Positions 17,131-25,868 of a stretch of 64,000 bases of DNA are shown here, one piece after another. The stretch lies in assembly GCA_030550395.1 (NCBI GenBank), contig JAUQPL010000001.1:131795-195794 (forward strand), given 5' to 3'. Both the position numbers and the translations under genes were made by a program. The notes below the pieces were generated by a model that did no database searches, was not told where the DNA came from, and saw nothing but the letters and a program-made list of their open reading frames with translations. The DNA comes from Bacteroidota bacterium (GTDB taxonomy: Bacteria > Bacteroidota > Ignavibacteria > Kapaibacteriales > HRBIN21). Within the stretch, counting starts at the first letter, position 1. The number at the start of each line of letters is the position of its first letter.

Positions 17131-19686
17131 ATGGCGCAGACTCTTGAAGAGATCTTCGTTGGCGAAACAACCGAACCAGCACTGAAACCTTCTGAGATCC
17201 CCAAACCCTTACCCGTGCTTCCACTTCGCGACGTGGTCATTTATCCCTTTATGCTCTTCCCTGTCATTGTCGGACGGCCTGCTTCAGTACGGGCAATTGC
17301 GAAGGCGGTCGAGCATAAACGTGTCCTCTTTGTCACCGCTCAGCGGGATCCTATGGTGGAAGACCCCGACTTTGATGACCTCTACCCTCATGGAACCGTT
17401 GCTCGCATCTTACAGGTACAGCGACTTCCCAACCAGCCCCTTCTGAAAGTGCTTGTTGAAGGACTATACCATGCCCGCCTCCGACAACCCTTCCACAAGG
17501 GAGAGTATATGGAGGCTAACATCCGTCTCATCCGCCCACGCATCCCTAAGGACGATCCGGAATTTCGAGCGATGGTTCACCGCGCTGCTGAGCTCTTCCA
17601 CGAGTACTTGCAAATCTCACAGCAGCCTCATGAAATCTGGCTTACTTACGAAAACTTAAACAATCCGGTCCACCGCCTCTACTACGCTGCCGCGCACATC
17701 CAGCAAAACCTTGAGGTCAAGCAACGCATCTTAGAAAAAGAACACCTCAAAGACCAGTACTTTGAGCTACTGGGCATCCTAACGACTGAGGTAGAGATCC
17801 GGCGCCTCGTACAGCGTATAGACCAGCAAGTCCACGACGCTATCTTGCAGGCCCAACGACGCTACATCATTCAAGAGCAGATCCGCGCCTTGCAACGGGA
17901 ATTAGGCGAAGAAGAAGAAGAGGTCATCCCGGAACTGGCTGCTCTCCGGGAAGCCATTGAACGAGCTCAGATGCCTGACCACGTTCGTGCAAAGGCTTAC
18001 GAGGAATTGGAGCGCCTCCGAAAGACTCCGCCAATTTCACCAGAATTCTCTGTCAATCGGACATATCTGGAGTGGCTCGTCTCCCTCCCTTGGACGCAGC
18101 GAACGGAGGACAATTTAGACATTGAGCATGTCCGCCGTGTCTTGGACGAGGAGCACTACGACCTGGAACGTCCCAAAGAGCGGATTTTAGAATACCTTGC
18201 CGTAGCCCGGCTGAAAGGATTGGTACGGTCACAAATCCTCTGTTTCGTTGGTCCCCCTGGAGTTGGGAAGAGCTCCCTTGCCCGCTCTATCGCCCGAGCC
18301 TTGGGACGCCGCTTTGTACGGATTTCGTTGGGAGGTGTCCGTGATGAGGCGGAAATCCGAGGGCACCGCCGCACCTACGTTGGTGCCATGCCGGGGAAGA
18401 TCATCCAGGCAATGAAGCGCGCTGGAACCATTAACCCTGTCATCCTTCTGGATGAGGTAGACAAGATGTCGGTGGATTTTCGCGGCGATCCCTCCTCAGC
18501 TCTGCTGGAAGTACTGGATCCCGAACAGAACCATGCCTTCAATGACCACTACCTGGAAGTGGACTATGACCTATCCCACGTCTTCTTCATCGCAACTGCT
18601 AATGTTCTGTACGATATTCCACTGCCTCTCCTAGACCGCATGGAAGTTATTGAGCTTCACAGCTACTTGGACGATGAGAAGCTGGAGATTGCAAAGCGTC
18701 ATATCCTGCCCAAGCTACGCCGCGAGTATGGCATGGAAGGAGTCTCTATAGAGGTGACCAACGATGCCATCCTCCGGGTTATCCGCCAATACACCAGGGA
18801 AGCCGGTGTCCGCAACCTTGAACGGCAGCTGGCCACAATTCTCCGAAAGATTGCTCGCCAGCTGGTAGAGAATTTTACCACTCCGGAAGACCCCTCGGGA
18901 ACAGCGGAGCCTCTCATGGAGTCCCCCGACTTCCAAGCCTATGTCCAGCAACATCGCATTACTATCACAGCCGACAGTATCCCACAGTATCTCAAAGCCC
19001 CAATCTACACGGAGCATTATAAGGACTTCCGCGACAAAGTCGGCATCGCTTTAGGTCTAGCCTGGACAAGTGTCGGCGGCGAACTACTTCCTGTTGAAGC
19101 AACGCTTATGCCCGGCACAGAAAAGCTGACCTTGACAGGCAAACTGGGCGAAGTAATGAAGGAATCCGCAATGGCGGCTGTCTCTTATGTCCGTTCCAAC
19201 GCCTCTCGTTTTGGGATTGACCCGGAGTTTGCCCGAGGCAAGGAAATCCATATTCACGTTCCCGAGGGAGCAATTCCGAAAGATGGTCCTTCGGCAGGGC
19301 TAACGATAACGATAGCCCTCCTCTCCGCTGCCTCCGGTCGTCCAGTAAGAGGCGATGTGGCAATGACGGGGGAGATTACCCTCCACGGTGACGTTCTCCC
19401 TGTTGGTGGATTGGCAGAAAAACTGTTGGCCGCTAAGCGTGTCGGTATCACCACGATTATTCTTCCCAAGGAAAATGAAAAAGACCTCACAACCCTACGC
19501 CCCAGTATTCTGGAGGGACTACAACTACACCTGATTGAGCGTATTGAGCAAGCTCTCCCCTTGGTATTCCGTACTCCGCCCCTTACCCTTGAGACAGGCG
19601 GAGAATCTTTATCCTCTACTGTGCTTCCGGAAGGGGATTCTGAAGCTGAGGACGGGTCCGCACTGGCATCAAAGGTGCCGGGGTAA
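17131..19686 (+). CDS. lon: ATP-dependent protease Lon
   Basis: An 851-residue cytosolic protease. The N-terminal LON substrate-binding domain begins around PLPVLPLRDVVIYPFMLFP; the AAA+ module has Walker A GPPGVGKSS and Walker B VILLDEVDK; the C-terminal domain has the catalytic serine in PKDGPSAGLTI and the lysine partner in GGLAEKLLAAKR. Lon degrades misfolded and short-lived regulatory proteins. The open frame extends back to 16660, but that part is antisense to the TPR gene; the ATG at 17131 gives the family's normal N-terminus. The 3' end overlaps rodZ on the other strand by 71 bases. Confidence 0.96.
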   Translation: MAQTLEEIFVGETTEPALKPSEIPKPLPVLPLRDVVIYPFMLFPVIVGRPASVRAIAKAVEHKRVLFVTAQRDPMVEDPDFDDLYPHGTVARILQVQRLPNQPLLKVLVEGLYHARLRQPFHKGEYMEANIRLIRPRIPKDDPEFRAMVHRAAELFHEYLQISQQPHEIWLTYENLNNPVHRLYYAAAHIQQNLEVKQRILEKEHLKDQYFELLGILTTEVEIRRLVQRIDQQVHDAILQAQRRYIIQEQIRALQRELGEEEEEVIPELAALREAIERAQMPDHVRAKAYEELERLRKTPPISPEFSVNRTYLEWLVSLPWTQRTEDNLDIEHVRRVLDEEHYDLERPKERILEYLAVARLKGLVRSQILCFVGPPGVGKSSLARSIARALGRRFVRISLGGVRDEAEIRGHRRTYVGAMPGKIIQAMKRAGTINPVILLDEVDKMSVDFRGDPSSALLEVLDPEQNHAFNDHYLEVDYDLSHVFFIATANVLYDIPLPLLDRMEVIELHSYLDDEKLEIAKRHILPKLRREYGMEGVSIEVTNDAILRVIRQYTREAGVRNLERQLATILRKIARQLVENFTTPEDPSGTAEPLMESPDFQAYVQQHRITITADSIPQYLKAPIYTEHYKDFRDKVGIALGLAWTSVGGELLPVEATLMPGTEKLTLTGKLGEVMKESAMAAVSYVRSNASRFGIDPEFARGKEIHIHVPEGAIPKDGPSAGLTITIALLSAASGRPVRGDVAMTGEITLHGDVLPVGGLAEKLLAAKRVGITTIILPKENEKDLTTLRPSILEGLQLHLIERIEQALPLVFRTPPLTLETGGESLSSTVLPEGDSEAEDGSALASKVPG

Positions 19687-20491
19687 TCACAGGTGATGGG
19701 GATAGCGTGTTTTGCTTTTCCGCCTGTCTTCGCCTACTTAAAAGAGTATCCCTGGACGGCGCTAATTCTGCAGAGGTCCATATTCGTTCTTTCTCAATCC
19801 GTACCGACCGAACTACAGCTTTGCGAGGCCCCAACGGAGAGAGCATTTCCCCATCGCGCCACAACTCTATCCCACCAGCGTTCCCCACGGAAAGTAAGAC
19901 AGCCCGGTGTACTTTCCACTCTCGCTCCTGTCCTGGGTATAAAACGAGCTGCTCACTTTGCTTTCCATCCACAATCACGCTGATCCAGACCGTATCCCGA
20001 GCCCGAGCCCGCAGTCTCCAAACTGTATCCTGTGGCTGGAATTGTTTCTGCTCTCCAGGCTTGCCCTGCATTACCACAACCTCTGTTACTTTAGACGGTT
20101 CGGGAGCTGGTTGAGGGCGGAGGAAGAAGTAGTATATAACCGCTACCGACGCGCCAACCAGTCCTCCATAGATCAACGCCTGTGCAACGTGAACGGAAGC
20201 CTGGTACCGAGTTTGCCCTGAAGAATACTTTACCACTTGTTGTTGCCAGACCCGTGTATCCCTTCCAAAACGTTGGTCACAGAGTTGACGTAATTCCTCC
20301 TCTGGAATCCCTAAAAACTGCCCGTATCGGCGAGCAAATTGGCGCATATAGACCGGTGGTAATTCTCCAGGCTCGTCTGCTTCTAAGGCCTCCAGGATGG
20401 GTAAGCGGATTTTGAGTTTTTGGCTAATTTCGCTCAGTTCTATACCAAGTTCGTAGCGCCGCTGACGTAGACGCTCTCCCAGAGTAACCAT
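19616..20491 (-). CDS. rodZ: RodZ-like helix-turn-helix membrane protein
   Basis: A 291-residue protein with an N-terminal helix-turn-helix of RodZ type (LGERLRQRRYELGIELSEIS at residues 4-23, LPPVYMRQFARRYGQFLGI), a single transmembrane helix at about 102-124, and a beta-rich periplasmic domain (DTVWISVIVDGKQSEQLVLYPGQ) matching DUF4115. RodZ links MreB filaments to the cell-wall elongation machinery in rods. The last roughly 40 residues are a Pro/Arg/Gln-rich tail, partly encoded opposite the end of lon. A TAAATTG sequence at 20522-20528 could be its promoter. Confidence 0.85.
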   Translation of the reverse strand: MVTLGERLRQRRYELGIELSEISQKLKIRLPILEALEADEPGELPPVYMRQFARRYGQFLGIPEEELRQLCDQRFGRDTRVWQQQVVKYSSGQTRYQASVHVAQALIYGGLVGASVAVIYYFFLRPQPAPEPSKVTEVVVMQGKPGEQKQFQPQDTVWRLRARARDTVWISVIVDGKQSEQLVLYPGQEREWKVHRAVLLSVGNAGGIELWRDGEMLSPLGPRKAVVRSVRIEKERIWTSAELAPSRDTLLSRRRQAEKQNTLSPSPVITPAPLMPVRTRPQLQNPLPEAQ

Positions 20492-20598
20492 AAAGATGCT
20501 CTCCCTTTATTTGCGAGGCGACAATTTACGAAAGAAGTGTGTTTGCTCCCCCAGGAAGCAGGGACGGTGGATATGTGATTTTTTCTTCCGTTTTTCCT

Positions 20599-21954
20599 AT
20601 GCGTTCCTCCATTCGCATTGCATCTGGACAAGGGTTCTGGGGTGATTGGTTGTTAGCTCCAGTCCTCCAGGTCGCGCGAGGTCCCATAGACTACCTGGTG
20701 ATGGATTACTTGGCTGAGGTCACGATGTCTATCTTACAAAAGCAGCGTCTGCGGGATCCTCAGCTAGGTTACGCCCGTGACCTCATTACCGTCTTTCGGG
20801 ATATTGCCCCTTTCCTACGTGAACGCCCGATCCGGCTCATTACTAACGGTGGCGGCATGAATCCTCTTGCCGCTGCCGAGCAATTGGTAAGCGTTGCCCG
20901 TCAGTTAGAACTCCGGGGATTCCGTATTGGGGTCGTCCTTGGTGATGACCTTATGCCCCGTATTGATGAACTCCTGGAATCCGGCTATGAATTCCCGCAC
21001 TTAGAAACCGGACAACCTCTGCGGGAAATCCGCGATCGTCTGCTCAGTGCAAACGTCTATTTTGGGGCTTTGCCCATCGTGGAAGCCCTCCGCCAAGGAG
21101 CCCAGGTAGTCGTAACGGGACGGACCACTGATACTGGCCTCACCCTCGCTCCTATGATTTACGAGTTCGGATGGAGCGAACAAGACTATGATCTCTTGGC
21201 CGCGGGAGTCATTGCCGGACACATCTTAGAATGCGGAGCCCAAGCCAGTGGAGGAAACTTCTTGGGCAACTGGGAAGCAATAGATCTTGTTGAGCCAGGA
21301 TTCCCCATCGTAGAAGCCTACCCTGACGGAACTTTTGTGGTCACAAAGCACGAGGGTACTGGCGGAATCGTTACCCGCGAGACCGTGACCGAACAACTCT
21401 TGTACGAAATTGGAGACCCCCGGGAATACATTACTCCTGAATGCATCGCTGACTTCACCAGCATCCAATTAGAAGACTTAGGAGCGAATCGGGTTCGTGT
21501 CTTCGGTGCCCGCGGACGCCCCCCAACTCCTTATTATAAGGTTTCAGCGACCTACAGTGCCGGTTACATGGCTGTTGGAACCTTGGTGTACTCTGCCCCC
21601 AATGCCCTCGAACGCGCCCGACAAGCTGATTTCATCTTACGCGAACGTCTGCGGCGCTTGGGATTAACGTTTGAAGAAATCCGCACGGAGTTCGTCGGCT
21701 ATAACGCCTGCCATGGTCCGCTAGCAAAGCCAATAGACCCCAACGAGGTCATGCTCCGTGTTGCTGTACGTGCGGCTGATTATGTGACGGTTGATCGCTT
21801 CACGCGTGAAATAGCACCCCTCATCCTTACAGGTCCACCTGGAGTCACAGGATTTTCCGGTGGACGCCCAAAGCCCAGCGAAGTCGTTGCCTACTTTCCT
21901 ACCCTGATCCCGAAGGAGCTAGTACAACCAGAAATCCACATCCTGGAGGTATGA
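20599..21954 (+). CDS. AtuA family protein (DUF1446)
   Basis: The 451-residue protein opens RIASGQGFWGDWLLAPVLQ and continues DYLVMDYLAEVTM, the signature of the DUF1446/AtuA family. AtuA itself is encoded with acyclic-terpene (citronellol/geraniol) degradation genes in pseudomonads, but its reaction is not established and the family occurs widely. The frame is open from 20539, but the ATG at 20599 fits the family N-terminus. Its end overlaps the next gene (ATGA), so they are translationally coupled. No other terpene-degradation gene is seen. Confidence 0.85.
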   Translation: MRSSIRIASGQGFWGDWLLAPVLQVARGPIDYLVMDYLAEVTMSILQKQRLRDPQLGYARDLITVFRDIAPFLRERPIRLITNGGGMNPLAAAEQLVSVARQLELRGFRIGVVLGDDLMPRIDELLESGYEFPHLETGQPLREIRDRLLSANVYFGALPIVEALRQGAQVVVTGRTTDTGLTLAPMIYEFGWSEQDYDLLAAGVIAGHILECGAQASGGNFLGNWEAIDLVEPGFPIVEAYPDGTFVVTKHEGTGGIVTRETVTEQLLYEIGDPREYITPECIADFTSIQLEDLGANRVRVFGARGRPPTPYYKVSATYSAGYMAVGTLVYSAPNALERARQADFILRERLRRLGLTFEEIRTEFVGYNACHGPLAKPIDPNEVMLRVAVRAADYVTVDRFTREIAPLILTGPPGVTGFSGGRPKPSEVVAYFPTLIPKELVQPEIHILEV

Positions 21955-23006
21955 CCTGCCCTTATGCGCCCCGGAGCTTCCGACATTTCTTCCTGGTCCT
22001 TCTGGATGCCGCCTTGATAACCATTCCCATGGCAAGATTAACTGCCTACCCACTTCCGCTGATGGAACATTCCGATAGCACCCATTCTACTGCTTACCCA
22101 ACATCCTCTTCCTCTCCTCCACCACTTCGCACGGTGATACTTTATCCCTCCATGCTCACCTTTGGAGGCTATCCTCGGGTTACTCTCACAGGGGACATCT
22201 CCATTACCTACCGTTCACCTTCCACTTGGACCTTGACAGCTATAGGAGCTGCCTATGCTGGGACTTTGATTGCTGTTCACCTCATACAGCATAACGCTTG
22301 GTGGAAAGTGCCTGGTCCCTTCCAAGTAGTGGAAGATTGGAACTACGCTCTCCAAGTAGATAAAGCAGGGCATATCTATGGCGGCTACCTTATGTCATAC
22401 CTCGGAGGCGAATTCCTCCTAGCCGCAGGTATGGACATTCGCGCAGCGGCTACGTGGGGAGCGCTGTTGGGACTACTCTACCAGACCTACGTAGAAGTGG
22501 AAGACGGTTTCAGCCGCGACTGGGGTTTTAGCCCAACCGATGCTGCCGCAAATTTTATCGGAGCTTATTGGTACTTAGCGCAGCATTATTGCCGTCCCCT
22601 CCAGGCTTTCCAACCTCGATGGCAATATATTCCTGCCCGCTGGACTGGGGATCTCCCACGTCGCCATAGTGGGACGTTTATCGACGACTACAATAGCTCA
22701 ACATTCTGGCTGGCCATAGACGTGTACCAGCTGCTTCCTGCGGAATGGCAGCGCTACTATCCACCTTGGCTCATGGTGGCGCTCGGATACGGTGTCCGCA
22801 ATGTTGACACAGAGCTCCCGAAGACCCGTCGCATGATGCTCGGTATAGACTATAACCTCCGTTTGCTTCTGCCCGACGGTCCCCCGATCTGGAAGTGGCT
22901 CCGTCAAAGCCTTGCCCTTCTGAAGCTCCCTGCCCCCGCTATTGAGCTTGGTCCTCATCCCCCGCGGCTCTTCTTACTCTATCCCTTCCGACCCCGTTTG
23001 AGGTAG
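21951..23006 (+). CDS. DUF2279 family membrane-associated protein
   Basis: A 351-residue protein with a hydrophobic N-terminal region and then the DUF2279 pattern: HNAWW, VDKAGHIYGGYLMS, GLLYQTYVEVEDGF and WGFSPTDAAANFIG. The family is uncharacterised and appears as a periplasmic or membrane-associated protein in Bacteroidota. Several hydrophobic stretches (for example LTAIGAAYAGTLIAVHL and TWGALLGLLYQTYV) suggest membrane contact. It starts within the stop of the AtuA-family gene. The function is unknown. Confidence 0.7.
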   Translation: MTCPYAPRSFRHFFLVLLDAALITIPMARLTAYPLPLMEHSDSTHSTAYPTSSSSPPPLRTVILYPSMLTFGGYPRVTLTGDISITYRSPSTWTLTAIGAAYAGTLIAVHLIQHNAWWKVPGPFQVVEDWNYALQVDKAGHIYGGYLMSYLGGEFLLAAGMDIRAAATWGALLGLLYQTYVEVEDGFSRDWGFSPTDAAANFIGAYWYLAQHYCRPLQAFQPRWQYIPARWTGDLPRRHSGTFIDDYNSSTFWLAIDVYQLLPAEWQRYYPPWLMVALGYGVRNVDTELPKTRRMMLGIDYNLRLLLPDGPPIWKWLRQSLALLKLPAPAIELGPHPPRLFLLYPFRPRLR

Positions 23007-23044
23007 TCTTTACGAAACCGGATATCGTGCGCTCCTCTCCGACG

Positions 23045-23052
23045 TATTTTTG
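23045..23052 (+). promoter_or_regulatory. TAnnTTTG promoter -7 element upstream of the nuoE-like gene
   Basis: TATTTTTG is an exact TAnnTTTG match ending 33 bases before the ATG at 23086, in the 79-base gap after the DUF2279 gene. It suggests the redox trio has its own promoter. Confidence 0.5.
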
Positions 23053-23085
23053 CGCTTGCCAGTAGAAACGCTTACACACACAGTA

Positions 23086-23619
23086 ATGAGCGAACTCTTC
23101 ACACCTGAGGAATTACAAGAGGTCGAACATCTCAAATCCCTATACCCCGAGCCTCAAGCAGCACTCTTGCCCGTGCTGTGGATGGTCCAACGGAAGTACG
23201 GCTGGATTTCATTGGATGCTATTCGCGCCGTAGCGGAATTGCTCCGTCTCCCGTATGCCCATGTCCTGGGCGTTGTTCGCTTCTATACCATGTTCCACAC
23301 CGAGCCCATGGGACGCTATCACATCCAGGTCTGTACCAACATCTCATGTATGCTCCGGGGAGGGGAGCAAATACTGACCTTTCTTTCACAAAAACTTGGT
23401 ATTGGGCACAAACAGCGAACCCCTGACGGAGTATTTTCATTGGAAGAGGTAGAGTGCATGGGAGCTTGTGGTGGAGCTCCCATGATCGCTATCAACGAGG
23501 ACTACTACGAAAACATCACCGTGGAGCAAGTCAATGAGCTCTTAGAACGCCTGCGCCTAAGCGCTCAGAATAGTTCCCATACCGAGGGGAACGGTACCAA
23601 TGGGCATCCCACGCCGTGA
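23086..23619 (+). CDS. nuoE: NuoE-like [2Fe-2S] subunit (24-kDa NADH:quinone oxidoreductase type)
   Basis: A 177-residue thioredoxin-like [2Fe-2S] protein with the four cluster ligands Cys83, Cys88, Cys124 and Cys128 in VCTNISCM and VECMGACGGAP, and the family's helical start (LLPVLWMVQRKYGWIS) and RFYTMF motif. NuoE normally passes electrons beside NuoF, which binds NADH. Here no nuoF or nuoG follows; instead the gene runs by a 20-base overlap into a Rieske protein. The frame is open to a TTG at 23050, but the ATG at 23086 gives the normal start. It may serve complex I genes elsewhere or a formate/NAD hydrogenase-type complex. Confidence 0.88.
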   Translation: MSELFTPEELQEVEHLKSLYPEPQAALLPVLWMVQRKYGWISLDAIRAVAELLRLPYAHVLGVVRFYTMFHTEPMGRYHIQVCTNISCMLRGGEQILTFLSQKLGIGHKQRTPDGVFSLEEVECMGACGGAPMIAINEDYYENITVEQVNELLERLRLSAQNSSHTEGNGTNGHPTP

Positions 23620-24343
23620 ATTCTTACGGCAACTTACTGCTGCAACAACGGTTGCTTTTGTGCCTTCCGCGTTACTGCAGCTCTTCGGTTCTCCTTCCCA
23701 GTCACCTCGTGTACCGTGCCGCCGCTTCCTTATCCGACTGAGTGAATACCCCGCACTCCAAGCGATAGAAGGCTCGGTCAAAATCTCCGTCCCTAATCCT
23801 GACGGCAGCATCTATCTACGATTGATTGTCACTCGCATCGCTGCTGATAGTTTCGCTGCCGTTGACGACATCTGTACCCATGCTGGATGCCTAGTAGGCA
23901 CATATCGGAAGGACCTCCGAGCGCTTCCTTGCCCGTGTCATGGTGCCCTATTCCGCCCTACGGGGGAAGTCATCTCGGGACCAGCGTCGCGTCCACTCCA
24001 ACGCTTCCCAACTTTCTATACTCCTGGCAGCGATGTGCTTGAGGTAGAGCTCCCCGCTCCCTCTTCCCTGCCTTACTTTCCTTCTGTATCGCTCGCAGTG
24101 CTTTCCAACCCTGCCACCGACTGGCTTGAGATTCTGGTAACTGCCCCTGCGCCTGGTCCCCTCCGCTTCCGCATCTTCACCCTCCAAGGACATCAGGTGC
24201 TAGAGTGGCAACAAGAACTTCCTAAGGATCAGCCCCTCCGGATCCGATACCCGTTAACGCATTTTGCACCAGGTTCGTATTGGCTTCAAGTGAGCATTCC
24301 CGGACAAGGATCCTCCGTGCAGCGCTTCATAATACTCCGCTAA
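23600..24343 (+). CDS. secreted Rieske [2Fe-2S] protein with Tat-like signal and T9SS sorting domain
   Basis: The 247-residue protein has three parts. Residues 1-30 contain PRREFLRQL followed by a mild hydrophobic stretch, a good twin-arginine signal. Residues 45-150 are a Rieske domain with CTHAGC (Cys92, His94, Cys97) and CPCHGA (Cys111, Cys113, His114), so both cluster ligand pairs and the disulfide cysteines are present. Residues about 163-247 match a type A T9SS C-terminal domain (SNPATDWLEILV, FRIFTLQGHQVLEWQ, FAPGSYWLQVSIPG). This predicts a folded redox protein carried to the cell surface. It overlaps nuoE by 20 bases and precedes a haem-motif lipoprotein by 3. Rieske proteins of bc complexes have a membrane anchor and no such tail. 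Confidence 0.88.
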   Translation: MGIPRREFLRQLTAATTVAFVPSALLQLFGSPSQSPRVPCRRFLIRLSEYPALQAIEGSVKISVPNPDGSIYLRLIVTRIAADSFAAVDDICTHAGCLVGTYRKDLRALPCPCHGALFRPTGEVISGPASRPLQRFPTFYTPGSDVLEVELPAPSSLPYFPSVSLAVLSNPATDWLEILVTAPAPGPLRFRIFTLQGHQVLEWQQELPKDQPLRIRYPLTHFAPGSYWLQVSIPGQGSSVQRFIILR

Positions 24344-24346
24344 AAC

Positions 24347-25786
24347 ATGCGGTTGCGTGTGCCAATATTCCTGCTCTTTGCCCTCCTTATCGGGGGAGGA
24401 TGCGAACAAACGGGGCTAGATGATTTTGGCACCGCATCCCCCTTTGAGCTATCCCCGTCCGTGGCTGACTTCGGTCAAGTCCGCTTAGGGCAGACAGCAA
24501 CTCTCTGGCTCCGTATTCGAAATCGCACTGATTCCGTTCTCGTTTTGGCTCCCGCTATTATTGGGAATGATCGTCCCGCTTTCCGTCTCCTTCGCCAGCC
24601 TGATAGAGCTCTTCTACCCGGGGCGTTAGACAGCCTACTGCTAAGTTTTACGCCGTCGGAAGCCCGTCTCTATCAGGCAACACTTCTTCTCGGCGACGAT
24701 CACCCTGTTGAGGTCCCCCTCCGGGGTATAGGGGTCATTGAGGGACGCCTTCAGCTCATCGCAGCTATTGCAGAAACTCCACCAACAATTGACGGTGTTC
24801 CCGACGACCCAGTCTGGCGGGTTGCATCTCCACTCTCCCTAACTCTTCACCAGGTAGAACCGAACTCCCCGGATACACGCACTATTACTGCAAGCATCCG
24901 TGCAGCCTCAGACGATGAATTCCTGTATCTGCTCGTGGAAGTCGAGGATCCGACTCCCCACCAAACCCCGAATCTCTTCCGCTTCCGCGGGGGCGACCCC
25001 GCCTCAGAAGCAAATTGGTCTCTCAGTACTGAAGGGCAGGACGGCATTGGTCTTATCTTCCCCATCAGTATGCCGGGGGACATAGAGGGTGACCAGGCAA
25101 ACCAAACATTTGAGACCGTGGGTTGCGCTGTCACATGCCATTCAGCCCGAAGTGTTACCATCTATGAAGGCGGGAGCTATCCTACCACCGGGCGCATAGA
25201 CATCTGGTACTGGAAAGCCGGCACCACCAATCCCCAAGGATATGCCGATGATTACGTTGCCGAGGGGCGCAATGGCTCTAACTTCCCCGAAGAGCGCCGA
25301 GGCGATGCCGGCAATAGGTTTGAGGAACCCAATTTCCCGCCTCATGGGGCTGGTCCTGTGCTTCCTGTGAACATGGCCGGAGGAGACAATGGTGGCTTAG
25401 ACCCCCGTCTTTTCCTTTGGTATCTCACGGCTGTCCCCTTCAATCCCCGAGCCCGAAACCCTGCTACCGGACGTCCATGGACTGCCGGTGACGTCGTCCC
25501 AGGCTGGCTTCTCCGAACTCAGAGCTCTCCCTTTGCCAGCCGAGGGGATATTATCGCTCGCGGTCGTCACGCCAACGGACGCTGGAGTGTTGAATTCCGA
25601 CGTCGCCTGAATACTGGCAAATCCGATGATGCCCTTTTTGCCCGAGGACGTTCCCTCCCGTTCAGTCTGGCCTACTTTGACAATAGCCGTAAATACGCTC
25701 CCTTTGAATACGCAGCTCTCCCAGCGCCTCCACGCCCAGATCATTTCGGACCGATCCCACCCGTTATCTGGCTGCTTATACCCTAG
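24347..25786 (+). CDS. lipoprotein with ASH-like domain and ethylbenzene-dehydrogenase-like haem domain (CX3CH)
   Basis: A 479-residue lipoprotein: signal with lipobox LIGGGC (Cys19). Residues about 32-130 form an immunoglobulin-like 'choice-of-anchor'/ASH-type domain (SPSVADFGQVRLGQTATL). From about 140 the sequence follows the haem-binding ethylbenzene-dehydrogenase-related family (PPTIDGVPDDPVWRVA, DEFLYLLVEVED, QDGIGLIFP). Within it, GCAVTCHSA gives Cys260, Cys264 and His265, a CX3CH motif that could bind a c-type haem, rather than the usual CXXCH. Such domains often take part in periplasmic or surface electron transfer. It follows the Rieske gene by 3 bases. The haem assignment is inference. 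Confidence 0.75.
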   Translation: MRLRVPIFLLFALLIGGGCEQTGLDDFGTASPFELSPSVADFGQVRLGQTATLWLRIRNRTDSVLVLAPAIIGNDRPAFRLLRQPDRALLPGALDSLLLSFTPSEARLYQATLLLGDDHPVEVPLRGIGVIEGRLQLIAAIAETPPTIDGVPDDPVWRVASPLSLTLHQVEPNSPDTRTITASIRAASDDEFLYLLVEVEDPTPHQTPNLFRFRGGDPASEANWSLSTEGQDGIGLIFPISMPGDIEGDQANQTFETVGCAVTCHSARSVTIYEGGSYPTTGRIDIWYWKAGTTNPQGYADDYVAEGRNGSNFPEERRGDAGNRFEEPNFPPHGAGPVLPVNMAGGDNGGLDPRLFLWYLTAVPFNPRARNPATGRPWTAGDVVPGWLLRTQSSPFASRGDIIARGRHANGRWSVEFRRRLNTGKSDDALFARGRSLPFSLAYFDNSRKYAPFEYAALPAPPRPDHFGPIPPVIWLLIP

Positions 25787-25868
25787 CTCTGTGTTTGCGG
25801 TGTTTTCGCTACTTTGCATTCCCTAATTTCTGACAAATCCGTATGTCCCACGACACTCTGTGCTGGCC

